Shown: positions 16,575-25,752, counted from the first letter of the stretch. The stretch: DNA of 64,000 bases from CAZBGQ01 sp964491515 (GCA_964491515.1 CAZBGQ010000006.1:1-64000), one strand, 5' to 3'. The notes: generated from the letters alone by a model not told the origin. Numbers and translations are program-made.

Positions 16575-17432
16575 ATGCGTATGACAACATCACTTCAAAA
16601 CTTCCTAGAGCCGGGCCAGCTTGCACGCCCACCCGATCGGTTGCAGCAATTATTTCTTGAAGGAGGGTTTAATTTGAAGGAGGAAATATGGGCCGCTATG
16701 GCAGCAGCTGATCCAAATGAGGCATTCGTTATTTTGGATGAGGGCTGTGGAACCGGAGGGGCCATAGAGCAGTTGATACGAAGTCTTCCACCAGAGGCTG
16801 CTCGTCGAGATTTTCATCAAAAAATTGAAGGCATTGGGGTGGACGAAAGGCCACTTTCGGGACGTATCAGTCAAATGGTTTTTTGGATGAATCCGGAACG
16901 AGGCCAACACACTTCCATGTTTGATAATCCTCTGATGGGTTTTGATTCTCCTAGCCAACGACAGTTACGGTCAACGCTTCTCCAAGCAAATGTAGAGCAT
17001 CTGCCATTGAAAGACGAATCTGTAAATTTTGGTTATTCTTATGCGACTTTGATTTATGTTGTGGATGCACTCAAGGCACTGGAGGAAGGTTTCCGTGTTT
17101 TGAAGCCGGGAGGAGTAATGATTTTCAATGTTGAAGATCGGTGGATTTCTAAAACACCACGCTTTAATGAAATTTTAGATGAAACTCCTGGAGCGAGAGA
17201 AGCTTTTACATATCAGCCTTCACTGGAGTATGAAAATGATGGATTTGTCATTATTCGTAAATCAGAAGACAGCACATTTCAAGGTTTCCCTTATTATTTG
17301 GTGAACTATGTTGCTCCAGCTGGGACAGCCGTGAATCGTGGTGAGCCCCCAAAAGAAAGAAGAGATTTTAATCGTGCCGGTATTTATAAAAAGTACAAGA
17401 AATTCTTGAGAATACTAAACGATATTTCATAG
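16575..17432 (+). CDS. Class I SAM-dependent methyltransferase
   Basis: A 285-residue protein with a Rossmann methyltransferase core. Motif I is ILDEGCGTGGAIEQL (about 53-67), an acidic loop-2 residue lies in IGVDER, motif II/III is ANVEHLPLKDESVNFGYS, and motif post-III is EGFRVLKPGGVMIFN. This is the pattern of methyltransferase types 11/25. The substrate is not predictable. The start could be the ATG at 16575 or at 16581. It is a lone plus-strand gene between pdxS and the 84-residue gene, ending 4 bp from the convergent pdxS stop. Confidence 0.8.
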   Translation: MRMTTSLQNFLEPGQLARPPDRLQQLFLEGGFNLKEEIWAAMAAADPNEAFVILDEGCGTGGAIEQLIRSLPPEAARRDFHQKIEGIGVDERPLSGRISQMVFWMNPERGQHTSMFDNPLMGFDSPSQRQLRSTLLQANVEHLPLKDESVNFGYSYATLIYVVDALKALEEGFRVLKPGGVMIFNVEDRWISKTPRFNEILDETPGAREAFTYQPSLEYENDGFVIIRKSEDSTFQGFPYYLVNYVAPAGTAVNRGEPPKERRDFNRAGIYKKYKKFLRILNDIS

Positions 17433-17436
17433 CATT

Positions 17437-18306
17437 TTACCATCCGCGATCTGCATATTGTGTCTCGAGCTGGCTGGCTTCTAAGCTTTCCATCGCCTCT
17501 CCTAAATTTTCAGAAACACGAGCAATCACCGCAGCGTCATTGAAATGTGTGGTGGCTTCGACGATCGCTTTGGCTCGTTTAGCCGGGTCGCTAGATTTGA
17601 AAATTCCAGATCCAACAAACACCCCATCGCAACCTAGTTGCATCATGAGTGCTGCATCTGCAGGCGTTGCAATGCCGCCCGCTGCAAAATTCACAACTGG
17701 CAAGCGTCCTAACTCAAGAACCTCTTTTACTAATGCAACAGGGACACGCATTTCATCGGCACGTGCTTGTAGTTCGGCTTCATTCATAGTTTTGAGCGCA
17801 TCGATTTCGCCTGAAATCGTTCTCCAATGGTGCACTGCTTGGACCACATTTCCGGTTCCAGCTTCGCCTTTGGTTCGGATCATGGCCGCGCCTTCATTCA
17901 GACGACGAAGTGCTTCTCCAAGGTTGGTTGCGCCACAAACAAACGGAACTTTGAAGTCATTTTTAATCACATGAAGTGCGTTGTCAGCTGGAGTCAAAAC
18001 TTCACTTTCATCTATGTAATCCACACCAAGTGACTCAAGCACTTGTGCTTCTACAAAATGTCCGATTCTAACTTTTGCCATCACGGGAATTGATACTGTC
18101 TCAATAATTCCTTTAATCATTGTGGGGTCTGACATGCGGGCTACTCCCCCATCTCGTCGAATGTCTGAGGGAACACGTTCCAATGCCATCACAGCACACG
18201 CACCCGCATCTTCGGCGATTTTTGCCTGCTCTGGGTTGACCACGTCCATAATGACTCCGCCCTTAAGCATCTGAGCCAATCCAATTTTGAGTTTAAGTTC
18301 TGACAT
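17437..18306 (-). CDS. pdxS: Pyridoxal 5'-phosphate synthase lyase subunit PdxS
   Basis: Makes PLP from ribose 5-phosphate, glyceraldehyde 3-phosphate and ammonia supplied by PdxT. The 289-residue sequence is full length. It has LAQMLKGGVIMDVVN at the N-terminus, catalytic lysines in the VMAKVRIGHFVEAQVLE and GAAMIRTKGEAGTGNVV regions, and the phosphate-binding FAAGGIATPADAALMMQLG. pdxT lies 1.2 kb downstream on the same strand, separated by the methyltransferase on the opposite strand. De novo PLP synthesis is uncommon in the reduced genomes of this radiation. Confidence 0.97.
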   Translation of the reverse strand: MSELKLKIGLAQMLKGGVIMDVVNPEQAKIAEDAGACAVMALERVPSDIRRDGGVARMSDPTMIKGIIETVSIPVMAKVRIGHFVEAQVLESLGVDYIDESEVLTPADNALHVIKNDFKVPFVCGATNLGEALRRLNEGAAMIRTKGEAGTGNVVQAVHHWRTISGEIDALKTMNEAELQARADEMRVPVALVKEVLELGRLPVVNFAAGGIATPADAALMMQLGCDGVFVGSGIFKSSDPAKRAKAIVEATTHFNDAAVIARVSENLGEAMESLEASQLETQYADRGW

Positions 18307-18372
18307 CGAGAAAAAGTTTAAAATTAAAGCGAGCTGATTGTAGAGGAAAAGATGAAGAGCAACAAGTAGCCA

Positions 18373-21300
18373 TTACATGTAGTCTTTCCACGGGGTGATC
18401 TCTAGATCTTCGGGGCTGTATTTTTTAAGCGTTTCCACGACCAGTCGCGCAAGTTGAACATTGGTAATGAGAGGGATATTGAGGTCAATCGCGCGCCGCC
18501 GCATTTTATAGCCATCGGTGATTTCTTCGTGGGAATAGTTTTTGGGGATGTTTATGATGAAGTCGACTTTTTTCTGTTCGATAATATCGAGGAGGGCTGG
18601 GGTGCCTTCTTCTCCAATTTTGTATACTTTGGTATTCGGGATATTGTTCTCGGTTAAGAAGGCGCTGGTTCCCGCAGTTGCATAAATGGTGAGGCCAGTT
18701 TTGTGGAATTCTTTGGCAGCACCCAGCATGTCCGCTTTATCTTCGATTTTACCGATACTCATTAGAATACTCTCTTTTGGTAGTCGAAATCCTACTGACA
18801 TCATGGCCTTTAAAAAGGCCTCTGGCAGGTCTCTTCCGAAGCAAGCCACTTCACCAGTTGAAGCCATCTCTACCCCAAGTACAGGGTCGGCTCCTTTTAA
18901 TCGTGAGAAAGAAAATTGAGGAGCTTTCACGCCCACATGATCAAGATCGAGTGTACGGTAATGTTGGCGTCGGTATTTTTCATCTTTGACTTTTCCAAGC
19001 ATCGCTTGGGTCGCAATCTTAATAAAATTGTGACCGGTGACTTTAGAGGAAAAGGGAAAACTTCGGCTAGCTCGCAAGTTACATTCAATCACTTTGATCT
19101 CATTGTTTCGTGCAAGGAATTGCATGTTGAAAGGCCCAGTGATGTTGAGGCCCTTGGCTATCATTTTAGTGATCACGCGAATGCGTTTGATGGTTTCGAG
19201 GTAGAGTCTTTGTGGCGGCAACACAATGGTTGCATCCCCAGAATGAACTCCGGCATTTTCTACATGTTCTGCCATAGCCCAGATAACCATCTCTCCGTTG
19301 TGTGCGACAGCATCAATCTCAACTTCTTTGGCACCTTGTTCGAATTTAGAAATAACCACTGGCGCTTCTAATGAAATCCGTGCCGCTTTGGCCAGGTATC
19401 GCTCTAAGCTTTCTTTGTTGTGCGCTACTGCCATAGCCGCGCCTGAAAGCACGTATGATGGACGAACCAAAACAGGGTAACCCACGTCGTTTGCGAATGA
19501 ATATGCTTCATCTACCGTAGCAAATTCTTTCCATTTAGGTTGGTCAATTTTTAGCTCATCAAGGAGTGCAGAAAATATATGACGACTTTCCGCACGATCA
19601 ATATCTACGGGGGAAGTTCCAAATACTTTAACGTTAGCTTTGTGTAATTTCATGGCCAAGGTTGACGGAATTTGTCCCCCCATTGAAATCATTACACCGT
19701 CCGGATTTTCTTTTTCATAAATATCTAACACACGTTCAAGGGACAGTTCATCAAAGTAAAGTTTATCGCACGTATCGTAGTCAGTCGAAACCGTTTCGGG
19801 ATTGTAGTTGATCATGATGGTTTCATACCCTTCTTCTTGAAAGGTATTGATTGCATTCACTGCGCACCAGTCAAATTCGACAGAAGATCCGATACAGTAC
19901 GCGCCCGATCCAAGCACAAGTGCTTTTTTCTTGCGGCTTTTGAATGTCACATCGTCCTGGTCCCCGTGATAGGTCATGTAAAGGTAGTTGGTTTGTGCAG
20001 GATATTCTGCAGCCAAAGTATCGATTTGTTTGATGGAAGGAACAATGTTCATTTTTTTGCGAATATCACGGACTTCCAGTTCGCGTTTACCAACCAATGA
20101 TCCAATCTGGTGATCGGAAAAACCGGCACGTTTGGATTTTAAAACTAAACCGTGTTCAAGTGTTTCTTTTTCCCGAAGCGTTTCTCCGATGTCGACAATA
20201 TTTTTAAGTTTATCTAAGAACCATAGGTCAATGCCGGAGAGTTTGTTGATTCTTTCAGGAGCCCATCCTTGTCGTAGAGCTTCAGCGACCGCTAACATAC
20301 GACGTGGAGTTGGAACCGCAATAGCCTCTTCTAGCTCTTTCCCAGTGCCCACAAATTCAAGTCCTTCGTTTGCCACTAACCCATGCAATCCAATTTGTAG
20401 CATGCGAAGACCTTTTTGCATCACTTCTTCAAATGATCTCCCGAGAGCCATGATTTCTCCGACTGATTTCATTTCAGTGGTAATTTCCCAGGAAACTTTT
20501 CTGAATTTATCTAAGTCCCATCGCGGAATTTTGAGAGCTAAATAATCGAGTGCCGGTTCAAAACAAGCGGTGGTCACTCCGGTTACTGAATTGCGTAGCT
20601 CAGGTAATGAATATCCGAGTGCCAACTTGGCGGCTACATGAGCCAAAGGATATCCGGTCGCTTTTGAGGCCAAGGCAGAGGAACGAGATAATCGCGCATT
20701 CACTTCAATTACACGGTAGTCGTCGGAATGAGGATCAAGTCCGTATTGAATGTTACATTCTCCTATAATTCCAAGATGACGGATCGTGGTAATCGCGATT
20801 TCACGCAGTTTGTGATATTCATGGTTGTTTAGTGTTTGAGATGGGGCGACTACAATACTTTCCCCGGTGTGTACTCCCATTGGGTCAATGTTTTCCATGT
20901 TACACACGGTGATACAGCTATCGTAGGCATCACGTACAACTTCGTATTCAACTTCCTTCCATCCCTTTAGATTTTCTTCAACTAAAACTTGTGGGCTGTA
21001 TGAAAAGGCGGACGCTAGCATTTCACGAAGATGTTTTTCTGTACGAGCTTCACCTGAGCCTCTTCCCCCTAATGTGAAGGCAGCCCGAACAATTACTGGA
21101 TACCCAATTTTTTCGGCAGCTTTAACTCCGTCTTCTATTGAGACACATGAATGACTCAATGGTGTCTTGATGTCGATTTTTGCCAGTTCTTGTTTGAAGA
21201 GCTCTCGGTCTTCAGTTTTTTCAATAGTAGAAACCGGAGTTCCGAGAACTTTTACTTTATATTTCTCTAAAATGCCGGTTCGATTTAGTTCGACTCCACA

Positions 21301-21597
21301 GTTGAGTGCCGTCTGTCCTCCGAAAGACAAAAGTAATGCGTCCGGTTTTTCTTTTTCAATGACTTGTTCTACAAAAAAAGGATCTACCGGTAAAAAGTAG
21401 ATCGTGTCAGCTAATCCCTTAGAAGTCTGATTAGTGGCAATGTTGGGATTGATCAGTACTGTCTCAATTCCCTCCTCCTTCATCGCCTTAATGGCTTGGG
21501 ATCCGGAATAGTCAAACTCCCCCGCTTCCCCAATTTTTAGTGCGCCCGATCCGAGGATTAGGATTTTTTTAGGTTTGAGATGAGTAGATTTGCTCAT
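18373..21597 (-). CDS. carB: Carbamoyl-phosphate synthase large subunit
   Basis: The 1074 residues cover the whole enzyme: two homologous ATP-grasp halves (KKILILGSGALKIGEAGEFD at the N-terminus and its partner KKALVLGSGAYCIGSSVEFD near 560), an oligomerisation region, and a C-terminal MGS-like allosteric domain (IYATAGTSAFL...). It makes carbamoyl phosphate for pyrimidines or arginine. carA is not in the window. A TATAAT hexamer lies 10 nt before the ATG, suggesting a very short leader. The next gene upstream (21655-22125) runs in the same direction. Confidence 0.97.
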   Translation of the reverse strand: MSKSTHLKPKKILILGSGALKIGEAGEFDYSGSQAIKAMKEEGIETVLINPNIATNQTSKGLADTIYFLPVDPFFVEQVIEKEKPDALLLSFGGQTALNCGVELNRTGILEKYKVKVLGTPVSTIEKTEDRELFKQELAKIDIKTPLSHSCVSIEDGVKAAEKIGYPVIVRAAFTLGGRGSGEARTEKHLREMLASAFSYSPQVLVEENLKGWKEVEYEVVRDAYDSCITVCNMENIDPMGVHTGESIVVAPSQTLNNHEYHKLREIAITTIRHLGIIGECNIQYGLDPHSDDYRVIEVNARLSRSSALASKATGYPLAHVAAKLALGYSLPELRNSVTGVTTACFEPALDYLALKIPRWDLDKFRKVSWEITTEMKSVGEIMALGRSFEEVMQKGLRMLQIGLHGLVANEGLEFVGTGKELEEAIAVPTPRRMLAVAEALRQGWAPERINKLSGIDLWFLDKLKNIVDIGETLREKETLEHGLVLKSKRAGFSDHQIGSLVGKRELEVRDIRKKMNIVPSIKQIDTLAAEYPAQTNYLYMTYHGDQDDVTFKSRKKKALVLGSGAYCIGSSVEFDWCAVNAINTFQEEGYETIMINYNPETVSTDYDTCDKLYFDELSLERVLDIYEKENPDGVMISMGGQIPSTLAMKLHKANVKVFGTSPVDIDRAESRHIFSALLDELKIDQPKWKEFATVDEAYSFANDVGYPVLVRPSYVLSGAAMAVAHNKESLERYLAKAARISLEAPVVISKFEQGAKEVEIDAVAHNGEMVIWAMAEHVENAGVHSGDATIVLPPQRLYLETIKRIRVITKMIAKGLNITGPFNMQFLARNNEIKVIECNLRASRSFPFSSKVTGHNFIKIATQAMLGKVKDEKYRRQHYRTLDLDHVGVKAPQFSFSRLKGADPVLGVEMASTGEVACFGRDLPEAFLKAMMSVGFRLPKESILMSIGKIEDKADMLGAAKEFHKTGLTIYATAGTSAFLTENNIPNTKVYKIGEEGTPALLDIIEQKKVDFIINIPKNYSHEEITDGYKMRRRAIDLNIPLITNVQLARLVVETLKKYSPEDLEITPWKDYM

Positions 21598-21654
21598 AGT
21601 CTGGCCGATTATAACGCATTGAGAAAAAAAGACCAGTGATAAATTATGAAAGGC

Positions 21655-22125
21655 TTATGTTGTGGAAAGCACAGTGAGTGCCTCGTGTAATTTCCACCGT
21701 ATCATTTTGCGAAAGGCAATTTCTTGCAAATGTTGATTGATATATTCCATGGCAAAGTCTCTGACCTGAGCTCTGAACCAATCATCGAGGACCGGCATGT
21801 CTGGTGACTCTTCGTAAATTGGTGCGTAACGATCATTCTCTTTATAGCATTTTACTACAAAGGTACGTGTCTCCTTTCTACAGAATTTCTGGTATTCAAT
21901 CTCTATACGAGCAACGATGTTATGGGGCTTATCCTCGTCCCATTCAATCGTAGGTTCAAATACTGTTACATTATCCAGATTATCAAGAGAAGCGGCGAAA
22001 ATAATCTTCGAACGAGAGGTGCTTTGATCAATGCCTTTAAGTCGGTCGTTTGCGGCCTGTTGAGCAAATCGCCCAAGTTGCCTAATTTCGTCATCAAAAT
22101 GGTCTAATGCAGGAGCCGGAATCAT
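21655..22125 (-). CDS. Hypothetical soluble protein
   Basis: 156 residues, no signal or TM helix, and a mixed alpha/beta composition with many charged residues. It begins MIPAPALDHFDDEIRQLG, and the C-terminal half is helical (WFRAQVRDFAMEYINQHLQEI). No family is recognised. It lies between comM and carB on the same strand, 57 bp upstream of carB. Confidence 0.55.
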   Translation of the reverse strand: MIPAPALDHFDDEIRQLGRFAQQAANDRLKGIDQSTSRSKIIFAASLDNLDNVTVFEPTIEWDEDKPHNIVARIEIEYQKFCRKETRTFVVKCYKENDRYAPIYEESPDMPVLDDWFRAQVRDFAMEYINQHLQEIAFRKMIRWKLHEALTVLSTT

Positions 22126-22184
22126 GGAGTAATGGGTTGAAAAAAGCCAGTGGTAGATTGTAGAGACTTTTTAAGTTGACGCTG

Positions 22185-22209
22185 TTTCAGGTGGCCTCAT
22201 AGCCTGAAA
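22185..22209. other. Hairpin in comM / 156-residue gene intergenic region
   Basis: The arms tttcagg and cctgaaa (7 bp) surround an 11-nt loop. There is no clear T-run on the minus strand, so a terminator role for comM is only a weak suggestion. Confidence 0.3.
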
Positions 22210-22272
22210 GTTGATAGCGACGAAACCTTAGCAGTAAGCCGTTTGATCGGTCAATGGGTGTTGCTATTTTAG

Positions 22273-23796
22273 TCAGGACTTAAGCATTCGGTACTGAAGC
22301 GCCTGTAAAAGATGTTCATGTTGAATCGAGGCAAATCCTTTCATATCCGCAATGGTGCGAGCAACTTTGAGCACCCGATGGTATCCGCGCGCAGAAAGTC
22401 CCAGCTGCTCCATTGAATGTTTGAGTAACTGCTGGCCAGCCTTGTCCAAATGACAAAACCGATTCACCTGATCAGGGGATAGGTCACTATTCAAAACTAC
22501 TGCGGAGCTCATACGTTTTTTCTGAGCTAAACGCGCTCGAAGCACTTCATCGTACAGGGTTGCCAGTTCTATATTGTCCTCTGAATTATTTAGCTGATCA
22601 AATGTGAGGCGTTGCATATTTAAGGTTAAATCAATGCGATCAAGGAGTGGCCCCGACAGTTTTTTGCGATAGCGTGAGATGGCGGCGGCTGAACAGCGAC
22701 ACCGTTGCCGTTCATCTCCATCGTAGCCACAGGGACAAGGATTCATTGAGCCAACCAAAATAAAATGCGCTGGATACGTCACCGTGCCATTGGCTCGTGC
22801 TACCACTATTTGCCGCTCTTCGAGCGGCTGCCGAAGCACTTCTAATAAATCTCGTGGAAACTCCAGCATTTCATCTAAAAACAACACGCCACGATGCGCC
22901 AATGAAATTTCCCCTGGACGAAGTCCTACACCTCCACCCACGAGTGACACGGTAGACGCGGTGTGGTGCACCGACCGAAACGGGCGTTCTTGCATCAGTG
23001 CTCGATGCGGCGGCAAGGCACTTCCTGCCGAGTAAATTTGTGTGAGCTCAATCATTTCTTCTTTATCTAGGGGCGGCAACAAGGAAGGAAGTAGCTGCGC
23101 TAATAATGTTTTTCCTGAACCCGGCGGCCCGGCCATCACCAGGTGATGGCCGCCTGCAGATGAAATTGCCAAGGCCCGCAGGGCCGCCGGCGCTCCTTTA
23201 ATTCCCTTAATAATGGGAGGCGGACGTTTCCCGAAATCGCTCACATTAGTTCTTCCTCCTCGAATCGATTTGATCTGTTTTCTACCGCAAAGATGATCGA
23301 TCAATTCCCGAAGCGTTTTTACCGGAATAACATCAATGTCACTGGCTAGTAATACTTCATTCAAATTTGATGCAGGCACAAATAAATGCGCGAACTCGTT
23401 ATCTCTCGCCCACAACGCGCACGACAACAGTCCTTCAGTCGCGCGCACCGATCCATCCAAGGCCAGTTCCCCCATAAATAATGTTTTATTCAATTGTTCT
23501 GTATTCACGCTCAATTGCCCCGATTTCATCAGGAGTCCAATGGCAATGGCTAAGTCGAAGGCAGGTCCATATTTGCGCACATCAGCCGGTGCTAAGTTAA
23601 CAACTTTACGTTGATTGGGAAATTTGTATCCGCTATTTACGATGGCGGAGCGAACTCGTTCTTTGGCTTCTTTGATGGCGGTGTCGGGTAATCCAACAAC
23701 CATGAATCGGGATAATCCCCGCAGGATGTCGACTTCAATTTCGACCCCATAAGCGTCGATACCCTTCACTGCGCATGAAAATAGTTTTGATGGCAT
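22273..23796 (-). CDS. comM: YifB/ComM family AAA+ ATPase (Mg-chelatase-like)
   Basis: A 507-residue full-length ComM. The N-terminal Lon-like fold segment has VDILRGLSRFMVVGLPD and VRSAIVNSGYKFP. Walker A is MAGPPGSGKTLLAQLLPSLL, Walker B is GVLFLDEMLEFP, and a cysteine cluster CPCGYDGDERQRCRC precedes the C-terminal helical domain SARGYHRVLKVARTIADM. ComM is a hexameric branch-migration helicase in natural transformation. The promoter is notable: an 11-bp repeat array ends 10 nt before a TAAAAA hexamer, itself 6 nt before the ATG. Confidence 0.95.
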   Translation of the reverse strand: MPSKLFSCAVKGIDAYGVEIEVDILRGLSRFMVVGLPDTAIKEAKERVRSAIVNSGYKFPNQRKVVNLAPADVRKYGPAFDLAIAIGLLMKSGQLSVNTEQLNKTLFMGELALDGSVRATEGLLSCALWARDNEFAHLFVPASNLNEVLLASDIDVIPVKTLRELIDHLCGRKQIKSIRGGRTNVSDFGKRPPPIIKGIKGAPAALRALAISSAGGHHLVMAGPPGSGKTLLAQLLPSLLPPLDKEEMIELTQIYSAGSALPPHRALMQERPFRSVHHTASTVSLVGGGVGLRPGEISLAHRGVLFLDEMLEFPRDLLEVLRQPLEERQIVVARANGTVTYPAHFILVGSMNPCPCGYDGDERQRCRCSAAAISRYRKKLSGPLLDRIDLTLNMQRLTFDQLNNSEDNIELATLYDEVLRARLAQKKRMSSAVVLNSDLSPDQVNRFCHLDKAGQQLLKHSMEQLGLSARGYHRVLKVARTIADMKGFASIQHEHLLQALQYRMLKS

Positions 23797-23802
23797 GACT
23801 CC

Positions 23803-23873
23803 TTTTTAGCAAGATGACATGACGAAAATCTAAACAAAACATGAACAAATTATGACGAAAATATGACAAGCAC
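23803..23873 (-). promoter_or_regulatory. Pho-box-like 11-bp repeat array and -10 of comM
   Basis: Read on the minus strand toward comM there are five contiguous 11-bp units (plus-strand starts 23819, 23830, 23841, 23852, 23863), mostly of the form NNTTT-C/T-GTCAT or NTTTGTTCAT. The last CAT is followed by exactly 10 nt, then TAAAAA (23803-23808), then 6 nt and the ATG. Seven-base repeats plus a 4-bp AT-rich spacer is the format bound by PhoB/OmpR-type regulators. The array could equally serve the divergent gene at 23922. Confidence 0.65.
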
Positions 23874-23921
23874 AATCAAGTCTGGCAAACTTGGTTTGTC
23901 GGTGCATTTACTAAACAGAAT

Positions 23922-24230
23922 ATGCCAGATCCCGATTCAATCCTTAGCGACGCTTTTCGCATCCAAGTTGCGTTTGGTGATGCTTCACAAAAAGAGCGCC
24001 GAGAAGAAATTGGAAAACTTTATCCAGATAAAACAGAGGCACAACTTAAGCAAATGCAGCGTGATTTTGATAGTGCGGAAAGCACGGCTTGGGCTCTTTC
24101 CAGCACAGGGAGGTTGAAGATGACGGCGGAGGAGATGAAAGCGGAACTTACGGAGAGGTATCCTTGGATGACGGAAGATGCTCAAGGTTTAGTGGAGTGG
24201 AGAGCACGGTATTATGACTGGCACAGGTAA
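23922..24230 (+). CDS. Small acidic hypothetical protein
   Basis: 102 residues, soluble and helical, rich in Glu, Lys, Ala and Trp, without TM helix. It contains ERREEIGKLYPDKTEAQLKQM and a WMTEDAQGLVEWRARYYDWH tail. No family is recognised. It is transcribed divergently from comM across the repeat array; a TAAACA hexamer lies 4 nt before the ATG. A competence-related role is conceivable from position only. Confidence 0.5.
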   Translation: MPDPDSILSDAFRIQVAFGDASQKERREEIGKLYPDKTEAQLKQMQRDFDSAESTAWALSSTGRLKMTAEEMKAELTERYPWMTEDAQGLVEWRARYYDWHR

Positions 24231-24262
24231 AACTTGGACTATAGAATGTAAGCTTCCCCCAT

Positions 24263-25324
24263 TCACCGAATGACTTCAAACACCCGTTCGCTATCCGAGA
24301 AAAATATTTTCCCTGAAGTTTCATCAATCCCCATTTGAACCGATTCATAGCTAACATTTAGCCCAGACGGGACTTCATACAATTCATGGTAGCTCGATTT
24401 TTCTACGTCGTATTCCCCGAACTCAAACGCGCCAGGATCTTTTTTGAAAGATCCATTCAGAATCGTACTTAAAACATCCACGGTTGATGTAGCACGTTGG
24501 TTCATGAGTTCTCCTACATTGCCTCGTGTGGCAAAAACCAAATGTCCGCCCGAAGTCCAGACCACTTTGTTTAACTCAAAGGAAAATGGCCATTCTCTCA
24601 TCTCTCCACTTTCCAGGCTTATCAGCCACAACGCCGCGGTATCGGCTGTTTCGGTGCGAGCCAAAATCCACGGTGAATCCACGCTCCACTTCACTGCGGA
24701 AATATCCGTTAGAGATCCGATCAGGGAGCGTTTAAATTTAACCCCATCCACCAAGTAAAGATCTTCTTCTGTCACAATCAAGGCACGCATCAAATCTGGA
24801 GAGGGGAAAATCTGAGGAGTTTCAAGTTCACGATCGAAATAAGCCCACACTTCCCACTTCTCCTTTGAATCATCGTGAAAATTTAAACGTTGCTTGTTGT
24901 ACGTTGGATCCATATCAATCGAAAACCGTTTGCTTAAATCTTCAGGCTCAAACACCGCCTGGATCACAGGGTCATTATCGTTCAAGGTCCCGGTTTCTTC
25001 TATGGTAGGAATAAGAAGAAAGTTAACTTCTACCATTACGTCTTCTCCTCGATCCAGGTTAACAATTTTCTCTTCATCAAAATATCCACCTCTCTTCATT
25101 TTTAAGGTGTATTTCCCACTGGGGACTGAAACAACACAGGGGCTTTCATCGCAGGAAACTTTTTTAACGCCTTTCACTCCCGGCCCTTCTACTTCCAAAA
25201 AGTAAGGACCATCAGTTGTCACTGAAATGGTCGATTTGTCTAGTACCACCATCCACATAAAAACGCCTGCCATCAATAATGCAGTTACCGCGCCAATCAT
25301 CATTGCTCGAACCTGGAAATTCAT
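24263..25324 (-). CDS. Membrane-anchored PEGA-domain-like protein
   Basis: 353 residues: an N-terminal TM anchor (about 9-28), then a PEGA-like beta module (about 35-100, with VSVPSGKYTLKMKRGGYFDEEKIVNL), then a region with repeated W-containing strands (VKWSVDSPWILART, LWLISLESGEMREWPF) that may fold as a partial beta-propeller. It starts 9 bp after the yraN stop, so it is almost certainly co-transcribed with yraN from the repeat-array promoter. The role is unknown; an extracytoplasmic location is likely. Confidence 0.65.
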   Translation of the reverse strand: MNFQVRAMMIGAVTALLMAGVFMWMVVLDKSTISVTTDGPYFLEVEGPGVKGVKKVSCDESPCVVSVPSGKYTLKMKRGGYFDEEKIVNLDRGEDVMVEVNFLLIPTIEETGTLNDNDPVIQAVFEPEDLSKRFSIDMDPTYNKQRLNFHDDSKEKWEVWAYFDRELETPQIFPSPDLMRALIVTEEDLYLVDGVKFKRSLIGSLTDISAVKWSVDSPWILARTETADTAALWLISLESGEMREWPFSFELNKVVWTSGGHLVFATRGNVGELMNQRATSTVDVLSTILNGSFKKDPGAFEFGEYDVEKSSYHELYEVPSGLNVSYESVQMGIDETSGKIFFSDSERVFEVIR

Positions 25325-25333
25325 AGTGGAGGG

Positions 25334-25696
25334 TTAAATCGTAATGTCTCGAATGTGATTCAATGATTTTAGTTCGCCGTCACGAGAAAGCTGAAGTCCC
25401 ACCACGTCCATTCGAAACAAACCATTCCAATTATACTGATGAAGGTACGCCTGCGCCACCCTACTCATTCGAAGTACTTTTTGTGTATTCACACTTTCAA
25501 TCCCATCTCCAAATGTATTGGACGTCCGCGCCCGCACTTCTACGAACACCAACACGTCCCTATCTCGACAAATCAAGTCAATTTCGCCAGTTTGTGTCCG
25601 GAAACGCATTGTCACTACGCGCCACCCTAACGCAACTAAATAATCCCCCACTCGTTGTTCTCCCAGCTCTCCTAATTGTTGACGTGTGAGGGGCAT
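25334..25696 (-). CDS. yraN: YraN / UPF0102 family nuclease-like protein
   Basis: 120 residues, the usual length. It has the N-terminal GELGEQRVGDYLVALGW helix and the PD-(D/E)XK-like core TGEIDLICRDRDVLVFVEVRAR with the basic residue in the strand. The family has a restriction-endonuclease fold, and its exact role is unsettled, though it often occurs near transformation genes. The promoter consists of an 11-bp repeat array ending 10 nt before TAGGGT (25704-25709), then 7 nt and the ATG, the same geometry as at comM. Confidence 0.9.
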   Translation of the reverse strand: MPLTRQQLGELGEQRVGDYLVALGWRVVTMRFRTQTGEIDLICRDRDVLVFVEVRARTSNTFGDGIESVNTQKVLRMSRVAQAYLHQYNWNGLFRMDVVGLQLSRDGELKSLNHIRDITI

Positions 25697-25703
25697 GATT
25701 AAA

Positions 25704-25752
25704 ACCCTAGCACTCCAACATGAACAAAACCTTTCAGAAAGATGAACAAACT
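25704..25752 (-). promoter_or_regulatory. Pho-box-like repeat array and -10 of yraN (shared with dnaB)
   Basis: Minus-strand reading: TGTTCAT units at plus positions 25720-25730 and 25742-25752 with a degenerate unit CTGAAAG between them, all in 11-bp phase. Ten nt after the last CAT comes TAGGGT, then 7 nt and the yraN ATG. On the plus strand a TATAAT (25752-25757) abuts the array and could drive dnaB. The array matches those at comM and upstream of the 78-residue gene. Confidence 0.6.

Noticed and set aside
22185..22209. Confident terminator after comM
   Set aside because: The hairpin lacks a following T-run on the comM strand, so it is kept only as a low-confidence hairpin.
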